13,240 bases of DNA from Phoronis ovalis (lineage: Eukaryota; Phoronida; Phoronidae): NCBI GenBank assembly GCA_028565635.1, contig JAOXYB010039529.1, positions 1-13,240 of the forward strand. The letters are read 5' to 3'. Both the position numbers and the translations under genes were made by a program. This document shows positions 1 to 8,058 of the stretch, piece by piece. A model generated the notes under the pieces. That model did not search any database and was not told where the DNA came from. It saw only the letters and a list, made by a program, of their open reading frames with translations. The stretch's first letter is position 1. Each line of letters opens with the position of its first letter.

Positions 1-771
1 TTGTAGTTAAGGACATGATATTCGAGGTTTGACATCCCCAGGGTAGGCCATTGCTGACCTTGGGGTCAAAAGGTCAATAAGGGGTCAAAGGTCAAAATTC
101 TAAACATGATGTTGAAAGATAATTTGGAGGTCATTTAACGTTCATAAAAGCCAATTTGAGCAGCCCTGCCTTTGCTAAAAGGCTATCTAGTTATAAATAG
201 AATTTGGTAAATCTCCATCTACATGTACATGGGTAAAAATTGAGTCAAGTTTATGCAACTACAAATTTAAAATGCATGTGCAACTTGTGTGCAAAGTTTT
301 ACATTTTGTTCTGTTTTTAAGTTTAACTGTCTAGAAGTGTCTAAGTGAACTCTTATGGTAGGAGTACAGTTTTCTGGCTAAATCACTATAAAACCTAGGA
401 TTTGCTTTTTTTGTTTTAACTTGGACCCCTTGTGTAATACACTCCTAGAGCTACCTCTACTGCACCTAACTCTGTGGTTCTTGTAAAGTTTTCTGTCAAC
501 CTGAACAGTTTTCTTTCAATTAATGTGGCAGACATGATATCAACTTTCCTCAAATACTTCCATTCCTTCTTAAAATAAAATACCAAAAAAAAGAAACACC
601 AATATAAAAAAAGTTGAATTTTCCTTCATTCTTCATATGTCAACAAAGCATGCTGCATAAAAGTATATTAGTGGTATTTGTAGTAAAGGAGGATAAATCC
701 TTCTCAAAATCTGCCCGTGAATGTTGTCAACCGATATATGTTTTTGCCAACTGTTATTTGTTTCTTTTCAG
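1..771 (+). other. 3' end of an upstream GLIS intron
   Basis: This non-coding stretch runs from the left edge to the tttcttttcag acceptor of exon A. It holds the AGGTCA-type half-site cluster near 55-133 and A/T-rich low-complexity sequence around 570-612. The one open frame here (614-805) has no recognisable product and runs into exon A in a wrong frame. The upstream donor, and the exon with the first Cys of finger 3, lie outside the window. Confidence 0.85.
55..133 (+). repeat. Cluster of AGGTCA/GGGTCA half-sites
   Basis: Half-sites on the + strand are GGGTCA at 63-68, AGGTCA at 71-76, GGGTCA at 82-87, AGGTCA at 89-94 and AGGTCA at 128-133. The reverse form TGACCT is at 55-60. 82-94 is a perfect direct repeat with one spacer base (DR1) and 63-76 is a DR2. 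These are the half-sites of nuclear receptors. However, strings of GGTCA are also common as interspersed or simple repeats in marine invertebrate genomes, so a repeat origin is at least as likely as a working enhancer. Confidence 0.6.
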
Positions 772-933
772 TTTGAAGGCTGCAATAAAGCATTTTCAAG
801 GTTAGAAAACTTAAAAATCCATCTACGATCCCATACAGGAGAGAGACCCTATCATTGCCAACACCAAGGCTGTAATAAATGCTTCAGTAATTCATCCGAC
901 AGAGCCAAACATCAAAGGACACATCTCGATACG
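772..933 (+). CDS. GLIS3: GLIS exon A: zinc finger 3 (most) and finger 4
   Basis: The acceptor tttcttttcag ends at 771 and the donor gtaaga starts at 934. The exon is 162 bases (54 residues), phase 0 at both ends. It opens with FEGC, so the first Cys of finger 3 (C-x4-C spacing) must lie in the preceding exon, outside the window. [13 protein letters not shown] is the finger 3 helix, HTGERPY is the linker to finger 4, and [15 protein letters not shown] is the finger 4 helix. From family knowledge, the helices of fingers 4 and 5 make most base contacts in GLI-type proteins, and finger 4 has been linked to nuclear import of GLIS3. An extra non-ligand Cys (residue 37, CNKCFSN) sits where I recall Ala in vertebrates. 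Reading on past the donor gives VRVAVPKEL and a stop at 979-981, so that stretch is intron. Confidence 0.96.
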
Positions 934-3900
934 GTAAGAGTGGCAGTTCCAAAAGAGCTACGCCTATTTTATTTAAAATAGCCACACTTGGACCTATATA
1001 GAAGCCTCAGAAAATTGGGATATTGTAGGAGTTTAAATGCATGTACTAGAACAACAAATGTTTAGGTTTTCACAGATGTTGACATCTAGGAGGCTGATTG
1101 GGAACTGAAAACACTTGCAAAAGATCATCACAGAAGGCACTATAGAAAAATTGCCATCAATCCTGAGTTCAGTACCAAGCTGCAGTACATTTTGAACATG
1201 TAGCCCTGAAACCTTAAATAGCTGTGAAGAAGACACTTGTATTTACTGCACGTAATATTGTATGTGTTTAGATAAAACTGTTACTTCCTTGTTTGTTTTA
1301 GCGGACACTCCTGTGTAAAATCTACGCTTTTCTTTATCAATGAACTGTAGCAGTGATTAAAGTATATCTATCGAAATGTTTCCTGACATGTTTATAGCAA
1401 TACACTGATACATTTAGTAGCAATGTGAGACACCTCTTATCCAATGACTACAGACCTAAGAAAATCTAGCAGGCGGGTTGATATTTTGTAACTCAGTATA
1501 AAATAAAATAAGTCGGCATACAAATTGTTCTAAACATGGTAAAACACTGATTTGGGCATGATTCATGATTCAGATGTCCACTGTTAAACCAGTTTATCTC
1601 TTTCGTTTTAAGCAATGATTACTTTTATGTTGTGTAAAGGTTTTTATTGTAGTGTTTTTACTACTCTGAGCATGACTTTACTCAGAATTTTTTTTTTTGA
1701 AATAATTACGTTTTCATTCAGATACGTGAATTTGTGATTCACATATCTATATAGAACCTTCTCATGCATGGCTGTTCCAGTCTTCCCCCCTGCTACAACA
1801 AGTGCAAACCAGGCAGACATTCAATAGAAATTATAACAACAACTAAAAATATCTGTTCCATTTAGAATGTTTTCTGTTGATATGATACGTAATATAGTGT
1901 AATACAATAATTTATTATTCTATAATTTTGTTTCCTGATTTTTTGTTAAGTCAAATAAATCTTTATTTGTAGTGTAATTGATTGGTAGTTTGCACCTGTT
2001 TAAAAACAAGGAATAAGGGGTGAAACAAATGATGGAATAGCCATGAGAAGGCTCTATTAAGAAAAAAAATTAACCTTGAAAAAAACAATATTTATTGAAT
2101 CAGTAATAACTGTCAAGTAGTATGAAATAACACAGTAATTTAATCCCTTTATTATGTTATGACAAGGACTGCGCAGGCACAATTGACGTAGTTTGAAGTG
2201 GTACGGCTCTGATGTTAATGTCTCCCCAGCTTGTTACAAATGCCGAAAAATAGAATCAATTTTGCAGCAATTGTTTCTAACTGACAAATCACCTGAAAAC
2301 TGCCCATTTAAAAATGTCTAATGTACCTGATTACCTATTGAGTGGGAGCGAAGCAAGTGCTCATTAATTAGCATTCTTGTAAAAAGGAAAATAGGTGAAG
2401 AAAACAGCTTTTACATCATCCATAATTACATATTTTTTTATTTAAGTAGACTAATTTACCTCAAGTCTTGTTTGGCGATAATTCTATATTGCTTGTTGCA
2501 TGTTAAATTAATCAATCACATTAAAAAAATTTAAACTTCGTAACTTTCCTTGCAATTATTCTAAACACTTTTCATAACTTTAACTGAAGCTTATCTTTAA
2601 CATGTTGTATACCTTTGTTAAAATATTCTTAGAAAGAAAACGTCAGCTCAGTAAAAAGAGGATAAATGAATTATATTAATCTATATTATTTCTGCTACTC
2701 ACGTAGCGTTCACTGCAGTGTAGGTGCATTGCAATATTATTAAAGTAGTTACCTAAGTGAATTTTGGGATTGCCCAAGTGGCAAATAAAACATTTATATT
2801 CAGTTTTAATTGTTTCCGTTTCGTCAAAAAAAATGTAATATCTCGTTTTCAAATTTTTTGTGAAAGTTTTAATTGAATACGCATACTGTACAACAAAATA
2901 AACATGTATAAAACTCAAAAATAATTATATATCTTACAACTTCAAAACCTAAGTGCATGTCTGTCCACATACCTACCAAATCAACTGTCGTGTCTTGTCC
3001 TGTGTCATCTAATGATTGCTTTAGCGGGTTCATGGTGAATAATTTTTACCATCATACTATTTCATGTTTGACTTATTATTATTATAAATTTTCCAGAAAC
3101 CGTATGCTTGTAATGTGCCAGGGTGCAACAAAAGGTATACAGATCCAAGTTCACTGAGGAAACATCATAAAAATCATACACAGAAAGAACAGCAGCAAGC
3201 TAGAAAAAAGGTAGTGTCAATTCAAAATACTATTTTTATTATGGGACTCAGTTTTTGATTATTTGTCAACAGTTTTTATCTTCAGTTGATGTTTAATTGA
3301 TATTTTATAATTATAATTAATAACCAGCAGAAAATTTCTTATAAAAGTAAGCACACACAGTTTGTGTCATTTTTTACATTTCATTGTAAAATATTGTTTA
3401 GTTTGTAGCAGTAATAGGTGTTAAGCGTCATACTCTTGTCTACAGAAACACTACAGATGTTCTCGTACCATTCTCACAACCTTCGTGTCATTATCGTACC
3501 ATTTGTACAAACATTCCTACATCCCATATATCTGTGTTATTTATTTCAAATTATAAGTTAAAGTTAGAAAATATTCAGTCATTAAAAGTACATCAAGTTT
3601 TCCCTGATCACAGATAACCACAGACCATTGGAATATAGCAATATTAAGTACTTATGTACCAGGAAACGTATCTCTACAGGAGGTCTGCACCTAACTTTGG
3701 AGATTGCTATCTGTCTAAACTTTCCATCATGTAATCACACACTTGGTCTTTATATAGCTATCCCTATCATTTGTTTGCAAACTGACACATAATTAGTGGA
3801 TTAAATGTGGGCACTTGAAATGTATTTTTATCCCTTGATGCCATGCTGTAACCTCTGTTATTCTAACAAGTAATACTAGTAAAAGTAGTCATTTCTGTTA

Positions 3901-6900
3901 CCTTCATTATATTTTAAACAACCGTTTCTTTGGAATTTTTTATTATGAACAGTGTGCTTCATTAAAATTAACAAGGTGCTTTTCTGCAAGATATGTTTTG
4001 TCAACATGATTTTTTAAAGATAAACTAAGTCCGAAGTCTGTGTTTTAATAGACTACAGTTTAGCCAGCTATGGAATAAAATGTTTCATGCTTCTGAACAA
4101 AGCTTTGCATGTTGCCATGACATTTTCTTGCTGGTGACCTATTATTTTGTCACTAGCCGTACCTTACCTAACATATGTAGATCATGTTAGGAACTGTGTT
4201 GTGCTGTTACAGGATGATTGTGACATGTGAAGTATATTCTTGCAATTTCATTGAGTCTAGGTTTATTTATAAAATGGCTAGCTATGTGACTGACCGTTCA
4301 CGATTGATTCTCCTTGATCTGTTTGTTCAAAATTAAAAAGGGGATAGGTACATGTATATATTGTAAATATTAGACATTTACAATAAATGATTCCTTGTAA
4401 ATAGCAGCATATCAATGAGAAGTTTTTGTATGCAATACATAATCATGAAATGCTGCTGAAAAATCATTTTATTCATAGTAAATTTTCCAGTGTACAAAAA
4501 AAGATAAGCCTTGAATGACTTTGAAATGTTTTAGCTGGGGTAATTTAATGATAACTTCGAACTATATATAAATACAATATAAAAAAATATTTACGAATTA
4601 TTCGCTTCTAGTACAGGTCTAGTTTAGTTTTTAAAAGAATTTAATCAGAACAAAAAAGTGAGACGTCATCTGCACTGATAAAGGCTTTGTGATTAATGAA
4701 ATTGAAAGCTTTTCTTGTAAGCTTAATGTCTTTTTGTTCCGCAGAGCGAAAGAGCTCAAATAAAAATGTTAGTGCAAAGGATTTTCATCAATACTTTCTT
4801 ATCCTGTGGGAAAAGTGCATGACTATGCAGTATTATGAAGTTTTGGTTTCTGAATTAAAAGTGCTGATTTAATCTACTAATAATTAAGAGCTAATTGCTT
4901 GCAATTTATGTTGTTTTCCTTTCAAATGGTAAAATGGCACTTGTAATCTCAATGAGATATTTTTCCTACCTCCTTAATATTTATATTCTTCAGTCTTCAG
5001 AATGAGCAAATAATGTGTCCAAAGCTGCATGGCAAAAACAACTTTTCTGTGTCATTATTGTATGATAGACGAAATTCCCTCATTTCCAACAGAGGGCACT
5101 TATGTCTTGATTGAAAATGTCAGCAACTGAAGTTATGAAATATTGTTTTAAACAAAATTTCAATAATCCCAACTGAAAGTTGTTAACACATCATATAATG
5201 ATTGTGTAGAACTCATTTTTCTGCATTTTAATGATTAATTCTTTTATTTTCTGCATTTTTATGATTTATTCTTTGATTTTTCAGATAAGAGGCAACAAAG
5301 ATGATGCTAATTACAGCAATGAAACTGGCAATATGTTAAATGATTGTCTACAGATTCATCAGCTTCGTCGAGAAGGTTCTCCGATGGACATGTCTCCACA
5401 TAGTTCATGTGCTGGATCTCATCCAGGAAGTAGCTCAGATATGTATCCTGGTAAGTTATTAGTCTTGCTCAAACAATCGCTGTCTTGTGAATTTCTTGCA
5501 GGTGATAGATGTGTTCATTGAAGCAAATGTTCCGGATCAAAATGAGATGGTGGATCCATTTTAACCAGCTAATTGCTATCGGAACTTTCATGGCAAGGCC
5601 CATGTGAATTTTTCACTCGCATAAGTTATCTTAACCCTGTCATTGCATAGGAATTATCAAAATCATACTTATTGCCAATTTTAGGCCCCACGTTCACTAC
5701 AGCAGGATTTCCTCAGCCTACTAATCCAAGTGAGTTTCTTGCCCTCCGTGACAATGTTGTTAAGCATCACTGTTTGTGTTACTATGGTTACTACCTATTT
5801 TAAATCACAATTGTTTAATTTAATTATTGTATCATTGTTGTTATTTCGTTCAAATTCTTTTGCATGCTTTACAAAAATATTTATTTTTTAGAGTGGTTGT
5901 TCCTGTTATATATTTTGTTTGAAGGCTGGAAATTGCACTTTCAGTATTATTTATGTTGGAACGATTATTAATTCAGTGACTGAGATGATAGTTGTCCTAT
6001 ATGAAATTGGCTTACCTGAAGCTTTAATGTCATTGTCCATTTAATTGTATTGTTAGTAATGATAATCATTTCATTAAAATATATATGTGAAGAATTGTTG
6101 TGTTAACCTGTGGCGCATAAGCTGACCATAAAATGGTATTTTATATCTAATATACCTTGATTTCTCTGAGCAAGTCAACCAACATACTTGAAAACACCCA
6201 AGAGGGATTGTCCTGTCATAGTTGTGTGGCTTTAACACAGTATTCTAATTATACGTGATAAAGTTTTTCAAGACTTTCGCAGCTATACACCGTAAATAGT
6301 ATTGTTGATGTCCTCTGATAGACTGCAACCAACTGCTGATAAGCATAAATGAATCATTTACACAAAAGTCTTGCATTATCCACTCCCGAACATTTGAATG
6401 TGACTATTTTATTGGTGTTTTTTTTCTTACAGCGATGCCTTATTCCAGCAACCATTCTAGTCGTAGTGGCACAGCTAATGGTGGTTTGTCTAGCCATCCC
6501 TCTCCGGCAAGTGTCCAAGGTAGCCCTATGGGACATCCAGTGGTCATGGATGATTCAAGTAATGATAGTAGGAAGTAAGTGCTACCCTCACTTATCTGTC
6601 GCCTCCACAAAAGGATGCCACTTTTCAGTCTTAATGAGTGACAGCATAATTAACTGTCATGTTTGTTCCCATACTGAGAGATTTGTGTCACTGAGTTCAT
6701 CATTTGTCAGCTTTAATTTGTCTGAGTTAATTTCATGTTCTTTTGGTGTGCTTAAACACATGGATAGGGCTGCCAGTAAAATTTTGTCCTGATATGATGG
6801 GTTTCTTTTAATTTAATAATATCTGTTTAAATTCATTATATGAATAAACCTTTTCTTACAGCATGAATCCTTACAACTCACCAATGATCAGCCCAGGTCG

Positions 6901-7957
6901 CCGTGTTTTACCTCCAATAATGAATAACCAAGCAAGGAAGCTGCCAAGCGGGGGTGCACCTAGTCCACACGTGAGCCCTCGACAAGGATTACCACCTCCA
7001 CCATATCAGCAGCAGCAAATGATGCCTGCGCAAACGATGACCGCACAAACAATGAATGGTTACCAACCTCCGTATGATATGAACCAACAACAATCATCAA
7101 TGACACAACACTATAACCAAATGCCACCTGAGTACATGATGAATAATGGAGGGCAAGGTAAAATAAGCTTTATTTCTACATTGTTTAATTAGGATTCTTG
7201 TAAATACAGGTACATTTGTGACACGCCCAAAATTACTACCCTGTCACTTTCACCTTGTAGTTGATTATCTCTCCGGTTCACTTGTGTTATAATCAAAGTT
7301 AAGTTATCTCTCATCAAAAAAGTTGTTCTCTATCATATATAGCTTAAATAAGTGATAATATGTATATCTCATCATACTATTATAATTACAATTAACCTTT
7401 ACTTATAATTGTTTTCAGTGAATAATAAATTTTATGAAATTCAACTGGTCCAACAGCAGAACCAACCAATGAATGACTCCCAAATCAATGTGAATTATAC
7501 AATGATGAGACAGCCAAGTCCAAGAAACTTCATGCAGATACCAACTTTTGAGGAAGACCTTAAAAGTATTACCACACTCTCCAATCATTCAGGTAACAGC
7601 AGACATTGTTTCAACTTGATGTAATAAATGACACTTTCTCAATACTGGCTTGATTGAGGAGCTTACTATGGACTCATATACTGTATAAATAAGTAAGCTT
7701 ATGCACAATGAATTAGCAATGTCTCAGAGTACAGCAAATTGAAGGGAAATGTAGCAGTTCGGTGGCTGTCCATGGCAGTAATCGATACTCTGTATTTTGA
7801 TTTTATAGGTTTCAGTGATCAACAACAGACCTTTGATATGTACAGTCAACAACAGCAAGACATGAATGCCAACGATGCTAACCAGTTCTTACAGCTAAAC
7901 GCTGTTGATCGATGTAACAGTCAGCTGTCTGCTATATATGCGGATGGTTCAGCATAG
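772..7957 (+). CDS. GLIS3: GLIS1/GLIS3-type zinc-finger transcription factor, 3' part of gene (8 exons joined, 5' end missing)
   Basis: Join of 772-933, 3097-3210, 5285-5450, 5685-5729, 6433-6574, 6862-7157, 7419-7592 and 7809-7957: 1248 bases, 415 residues plus a TAG stop. Family members are nuclear C2H2 factors with five tandem GLI-type fingers that bind a G-rich element and activate or repress transcription. Residues 1-81 hold finger 3 (from its second Cys) and complete fingers 4 and 5; zinc ligands are C4/H17/H21, C29/C34/H47/H51 and C59/C64/H77/H81. Residues 93-415 are low-complexity Ser/Pro/Gln/Met-rich, typical of a transactivation region, with islands recognisable from vertebrate GLIS3: [26 protein letters not shown] and [12 protein letters not shown]. 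The finger text [17 protein letters not shown] and THLDTKPYAC favours GLIS1/3 over GLI, ZIC or GLIS2. The C-terminal islands favour GLIS3, but an invertebrate copy may be the single pre-duplication GLIS1/3 gene. The start codon is upstream of the window. Confidence 0.95.
934..3096 (+). other. Intron between exons A and B (phase 0, about 2.16 kb)
   Basis: It begins gtaaga and ends attttccag. It is AT-rich with long A/T runs. It splits the zinc-finger array between fingers 4 and 5. Two short minus-strand open frames (1033-1236 and 2676-2918) match nothing I recognise and look like chance. The stretch AGTGGGAGCGAAGCAAGTGC near 2341-2360 has the look of a dispersed repeat fragment, but only one copy is in the window. 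I see no further exon. Confidence 0.85.
3097..3210 (+). CDS. GLIS3: GLIS exon B: zinc finger 5 and basic tail
   Basis: The acceptor is attttccag ending at 3096 and the donor is gtagtg at 3211. The exon is 114 bases (38 residues), phase 0 at both ends, so splicing from exon A gives THLDT-KPYAC without a gap. It encodes one complete C2H2 finger ([20 protein letters not shown], then HHKNH) with the [11 protein letters not shown] helix that is near-invariant in GLI, GLIS and ZIC proteins. A basic, Gln-rich tail KEQQQARKK follows, matching the KEQQ-RKK segment after finger 5 of GLIS1/3. Skipping this exon would keep frame but delete the whole of finger 5, which is expected to abolish or alter DNA binding. 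Confidence 0.96.
3211..5284 (+). other. Intron between exons B and C (phase 0, about 2.07 kb)
   Basis: It begins gtagtg and ends gattttTCAG. It is AT-rich and non-coding. It contains a loose 31-bp-spaced duplication (TCGTACCATT at 3463-3472 and 3494-3503), a small perfect hairpin (TTGTAAAT 4361-4368 with ATTTACAA 4376-4383), and at its 3' end a 30-bp tandem duplication listed separately. No open frame of note and no mobile-element gene is visible. Confidence 0.85.
5221..5280 (+). repeat. 30-bp tandem duplication in the 3' splice region of exon C
   Basis: 5221-5250 and 5251-5280 are two 30-base units beginning CTGCATTTT and ending ATTTT. They differ at three positions (27 of 30 identical). 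The second unit runs directly into TCAG and exon C. Each unit holds a TGATTWATT-type possible branch point and a T-rich tract, so the duplication doubles the recognition signals of this acceptor without creating a second AG. Confidence 0.85.
5285..5450 (+). CDS. GLIS3: GLIS exon C: linker after the zinc fingers
   Basis: The acceptor is ctttgattttTCAG ending at 5284 and the donor is gtaagt at 5451. The exon is 166 bases: 55 codons plus one base (phase 0 in, phase 1 out). It encodes [15 protein letters not shown], then [20 protein letters not shown] and a Ser/Gly run ending in SSSDMYP. It has no folded domain. The CLQIHQL segment and the SDMYP end correspond in position to the CLTVQSL and PDLYS segments I recall from human GLIS3, which supports the exon assignment. 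The frame stays open past the donor to a stop at 5519-5521, so the donor choice rests on the strong gtaagt and on exact frame joining with either exon D or exon E. Confidence 0.9.
5451..5684 (+). other. Short intron between exons C and D (phase 1)
   Basis: 234 bases, from gtaagt to ccaattttag. It is non-coding; the exon C frame reads on to a stop at 5519-5521, so intron retention would truncate the protein just after the zinc fingers and linker. Confidence 0.8.
5685..5729 (+). CDS. GLIS3: GLIS exon D: 45-nt in-frame cassette microexon
   Basis: Acceptor caattttag ends at 5684 and donor gtgagt starts at 5730. The exon is 45 bases, entering and leaving in phase 1, and adds 15 residues reading (G)[14 protein letters not shown] plus a split Thr. 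No stop is introduced, both splice sites are good, and the Pro/Thr-rich composition fits its neighbours. Because the exon is symmetric, it can be included or skipped without a frame change. Skipping joins exon C to exon E as [17 protein letters not shown], which lines up without a gap with the vertebrate GLIS3 segment as I remember it. The exon is inferred from the DNA only; no transcript was seen. Confidence 0.72.
5730..6432 (+). other. Intron between exons D and E (phase 1, 703 bases)
   Basis: It begins gtgagt and ends tttttcttacag with a good pyrimidine tract. It is AT-rich and non-coding. I see no repeat, RNA gene or extra exon in it. Confidence 0.85.
6433..6574 (+). CDS. GLIS3: GLIS exon E: conserved SSRSGTA / HPSP region
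   Basis: The acceptor tttttcttacag ends at 6432 and the donor gtaagt starts at 6575. The exon is 142 bases, phase 1 in and phase 2 out. It encodes [17 protein letters not shown], then [18 protein letters not shown] and [21 protein letters not shown] and HPSP-x-x-VQGSP are recognisable islands of vertebrate GLIS3, so this is the strongest evidence that the disordered region really belongs to GLIS3-type proteins. It is Ser-rich with several SP dipeptides, possible proline-directed phosphorylation sites (inference). A different frame is open for much longer across this exon (6349-6792), but it carries no recognisable protein and is a shadow. Confidence 0.93.
6575..6861 (+). other. Intron between exons E and F (phase 2, 287 bases)
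   Basis: It begins gtaagt and ends ttttcttacag. It is the only phase 2 intron in the window, so exons E and F are both asymmetric and neither can be skipped alone without a frameshift. Confidence 0.9.
6862..7157 (+). CDS. GLIS3: GLIS exon F: Pro/Gln/Met-rich activation region with two PPxY motifs
   Basis: The acceptor ttttcttacag ends at 6861 and the donor gtaaaa starts at 7158. At 296 bases this is the largest coding exon here, phase 2 in and phase 1 out. It starts (N)[18 protein letters not shown] and contains [14 protein letters not shown], which resembles the PHHISPRRVPAP segment of vertebrate GLIS3. Runs of Gln, Met and Asn follow ([22 protein letters not shown]). Two PPxY motifs are visible, PPPY at 6995-7006 and PPEY at 7124-7135. 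Such motifs bind WW domains, for example in HECT-type ubiquitin ligases or YAP/TAZ-type coactivators, and WW-ligase interactions are known for GLIS3. That these two copies act in this way is inference. The ATG at 6863 is an internal Met, not a start. Confidence 0.92.
7158..7418 (+). other. Intron between exons F and G (phase 1, 261 bases)
   Basis: It begins gtaaaa and ends ttgttttcag. It contains a small perfect inverted repeat, TTGATTAT at 7261-7268 with ATAATCAA at 7289-7296. It is otherwise AT-rich with no notable content. Confidence 0.88.
7419..7592 (+). CDS. GLIS3: GLIS exon G: Gln/Asn-rich segment with IPTFEEDL motif
   Basis: The acceptor attgttttcag ends at 7418 and the donor gtaaca starts at 7593. 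The exon is 174 bases, phase 1 at both ends, so it is also a symmetric exon that could be skipped in frame. It encodes (V)[19 protein letters not shown], then [18 protein letters not shown] and [28 protein letters not shown] matches the acidic VPSFEDCL island of vertebrate GLIS3 and is a plausible short activation motif (hydrophobic plus acidic residues). The donor gtaaca is weaker than the others but is the only in-frame GT consistent with joining to exon H. An ATG at 7409 lies in the intron and is not a start. Confidence 0.9.
7593..7808 (+). other. Intron between exons G and H (phase 1, 216 bases)
   Basis: It begins gtaaca and ends gattttatag. The acceptor is weak (TATAG), and a better-looking TTTCAG follows 7 bases later inside exon H. 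In-frame joining to the conserved tail needs the first AG. Confidence 0.85.
7809..7957 (+). CDS. GLIS3: GLIS exon H: conserved C-terminal tail and stop
   Basis: The acceptor ttttatag ends at 7808. The exon's coding part is 149 bases, phase 1 in, and ends at TAG 7955-7957. It encodes (G)[19 protein letters not shown], then [16 protein letters not shown] and [13 protein letters not shown]. The last 20 or so residues match the vertebrate GLIS3 C-terminus (FLQISTVDRCPSQLSSVYTEG-like) residue for residue over most positions, and the protein ends only two residues later than I recall for human GLIS3. This makes the stop and the reading frame very secure. The Gln runs are encoded by mixed CAA/CAG codons rather than a pure repeat. 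A second AG at 7814-7815 lies in another frame and would lose this tail. Confidence 0.94.
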
Positions 7958-8050
7958 ATAACGAATTTTAATACCCGATAGATTATGGTTTTGTTAAACT
8001 GAAGTGTCAACATTTGAAATGTGTATCAAATAGCCAAACGTTTCCATAAT

Positions 8051-8058
8051 CAGTATTA
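8051..8058 (+). promoter_or_regulatory. Candidate miR-8/miR-200 seed site (CAGTATTA)
   Basis: An exact 8-base match to the complement of the miR-8/200 seed with a terminal A, about 95 bases after the stop codon, where functional sites are often found. A single 8-mer can occur by chance in 3.7 kb. Confidence 0.25.

Noticed and set aside
1033-1236. 67-residue minus-strand open frame, and its + strand counterpart, as an old transposon relic
   Set aside because: Neither strand gives a protein I recognise, and there are no repeats or ends around it.
772-3210. Assignment of the zinc fingers to GLI/Ci, ZIC or GLIS2
   Set aside because: The fingers read [17 protein letters not shown] and QRTHLDTKPYAC, whereas GLI has NRTHSNEKPY and ZIC lacks the RLENLK helix. 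The C-terminal exons match GLIS3-type islands, which GLI, ZIC and GLIS2 do not have.
3420-3520. Possible alternative exon after CTTGTCTACAG near 3435-3445
   Set aside because: No open frame in the correct phase with a donor follows, and the sequence shows no protein-like content or similarity to GLIS.
4200-4230. Possible extra acceptor at GCTGTTACAG near 4213
   Set aside because: In phase with exon B it reads only a few residues (DDCDM) to a stop, and no conserved GLIS segment is missing at that point.
6349-6792. 147-residue open frame across exon E
   Set aside because: It runs through intron on both sides, has no recognisable content and is in a different frame from the conserved SSRSGTA/HPSP coding sequence. 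It is a shadow.
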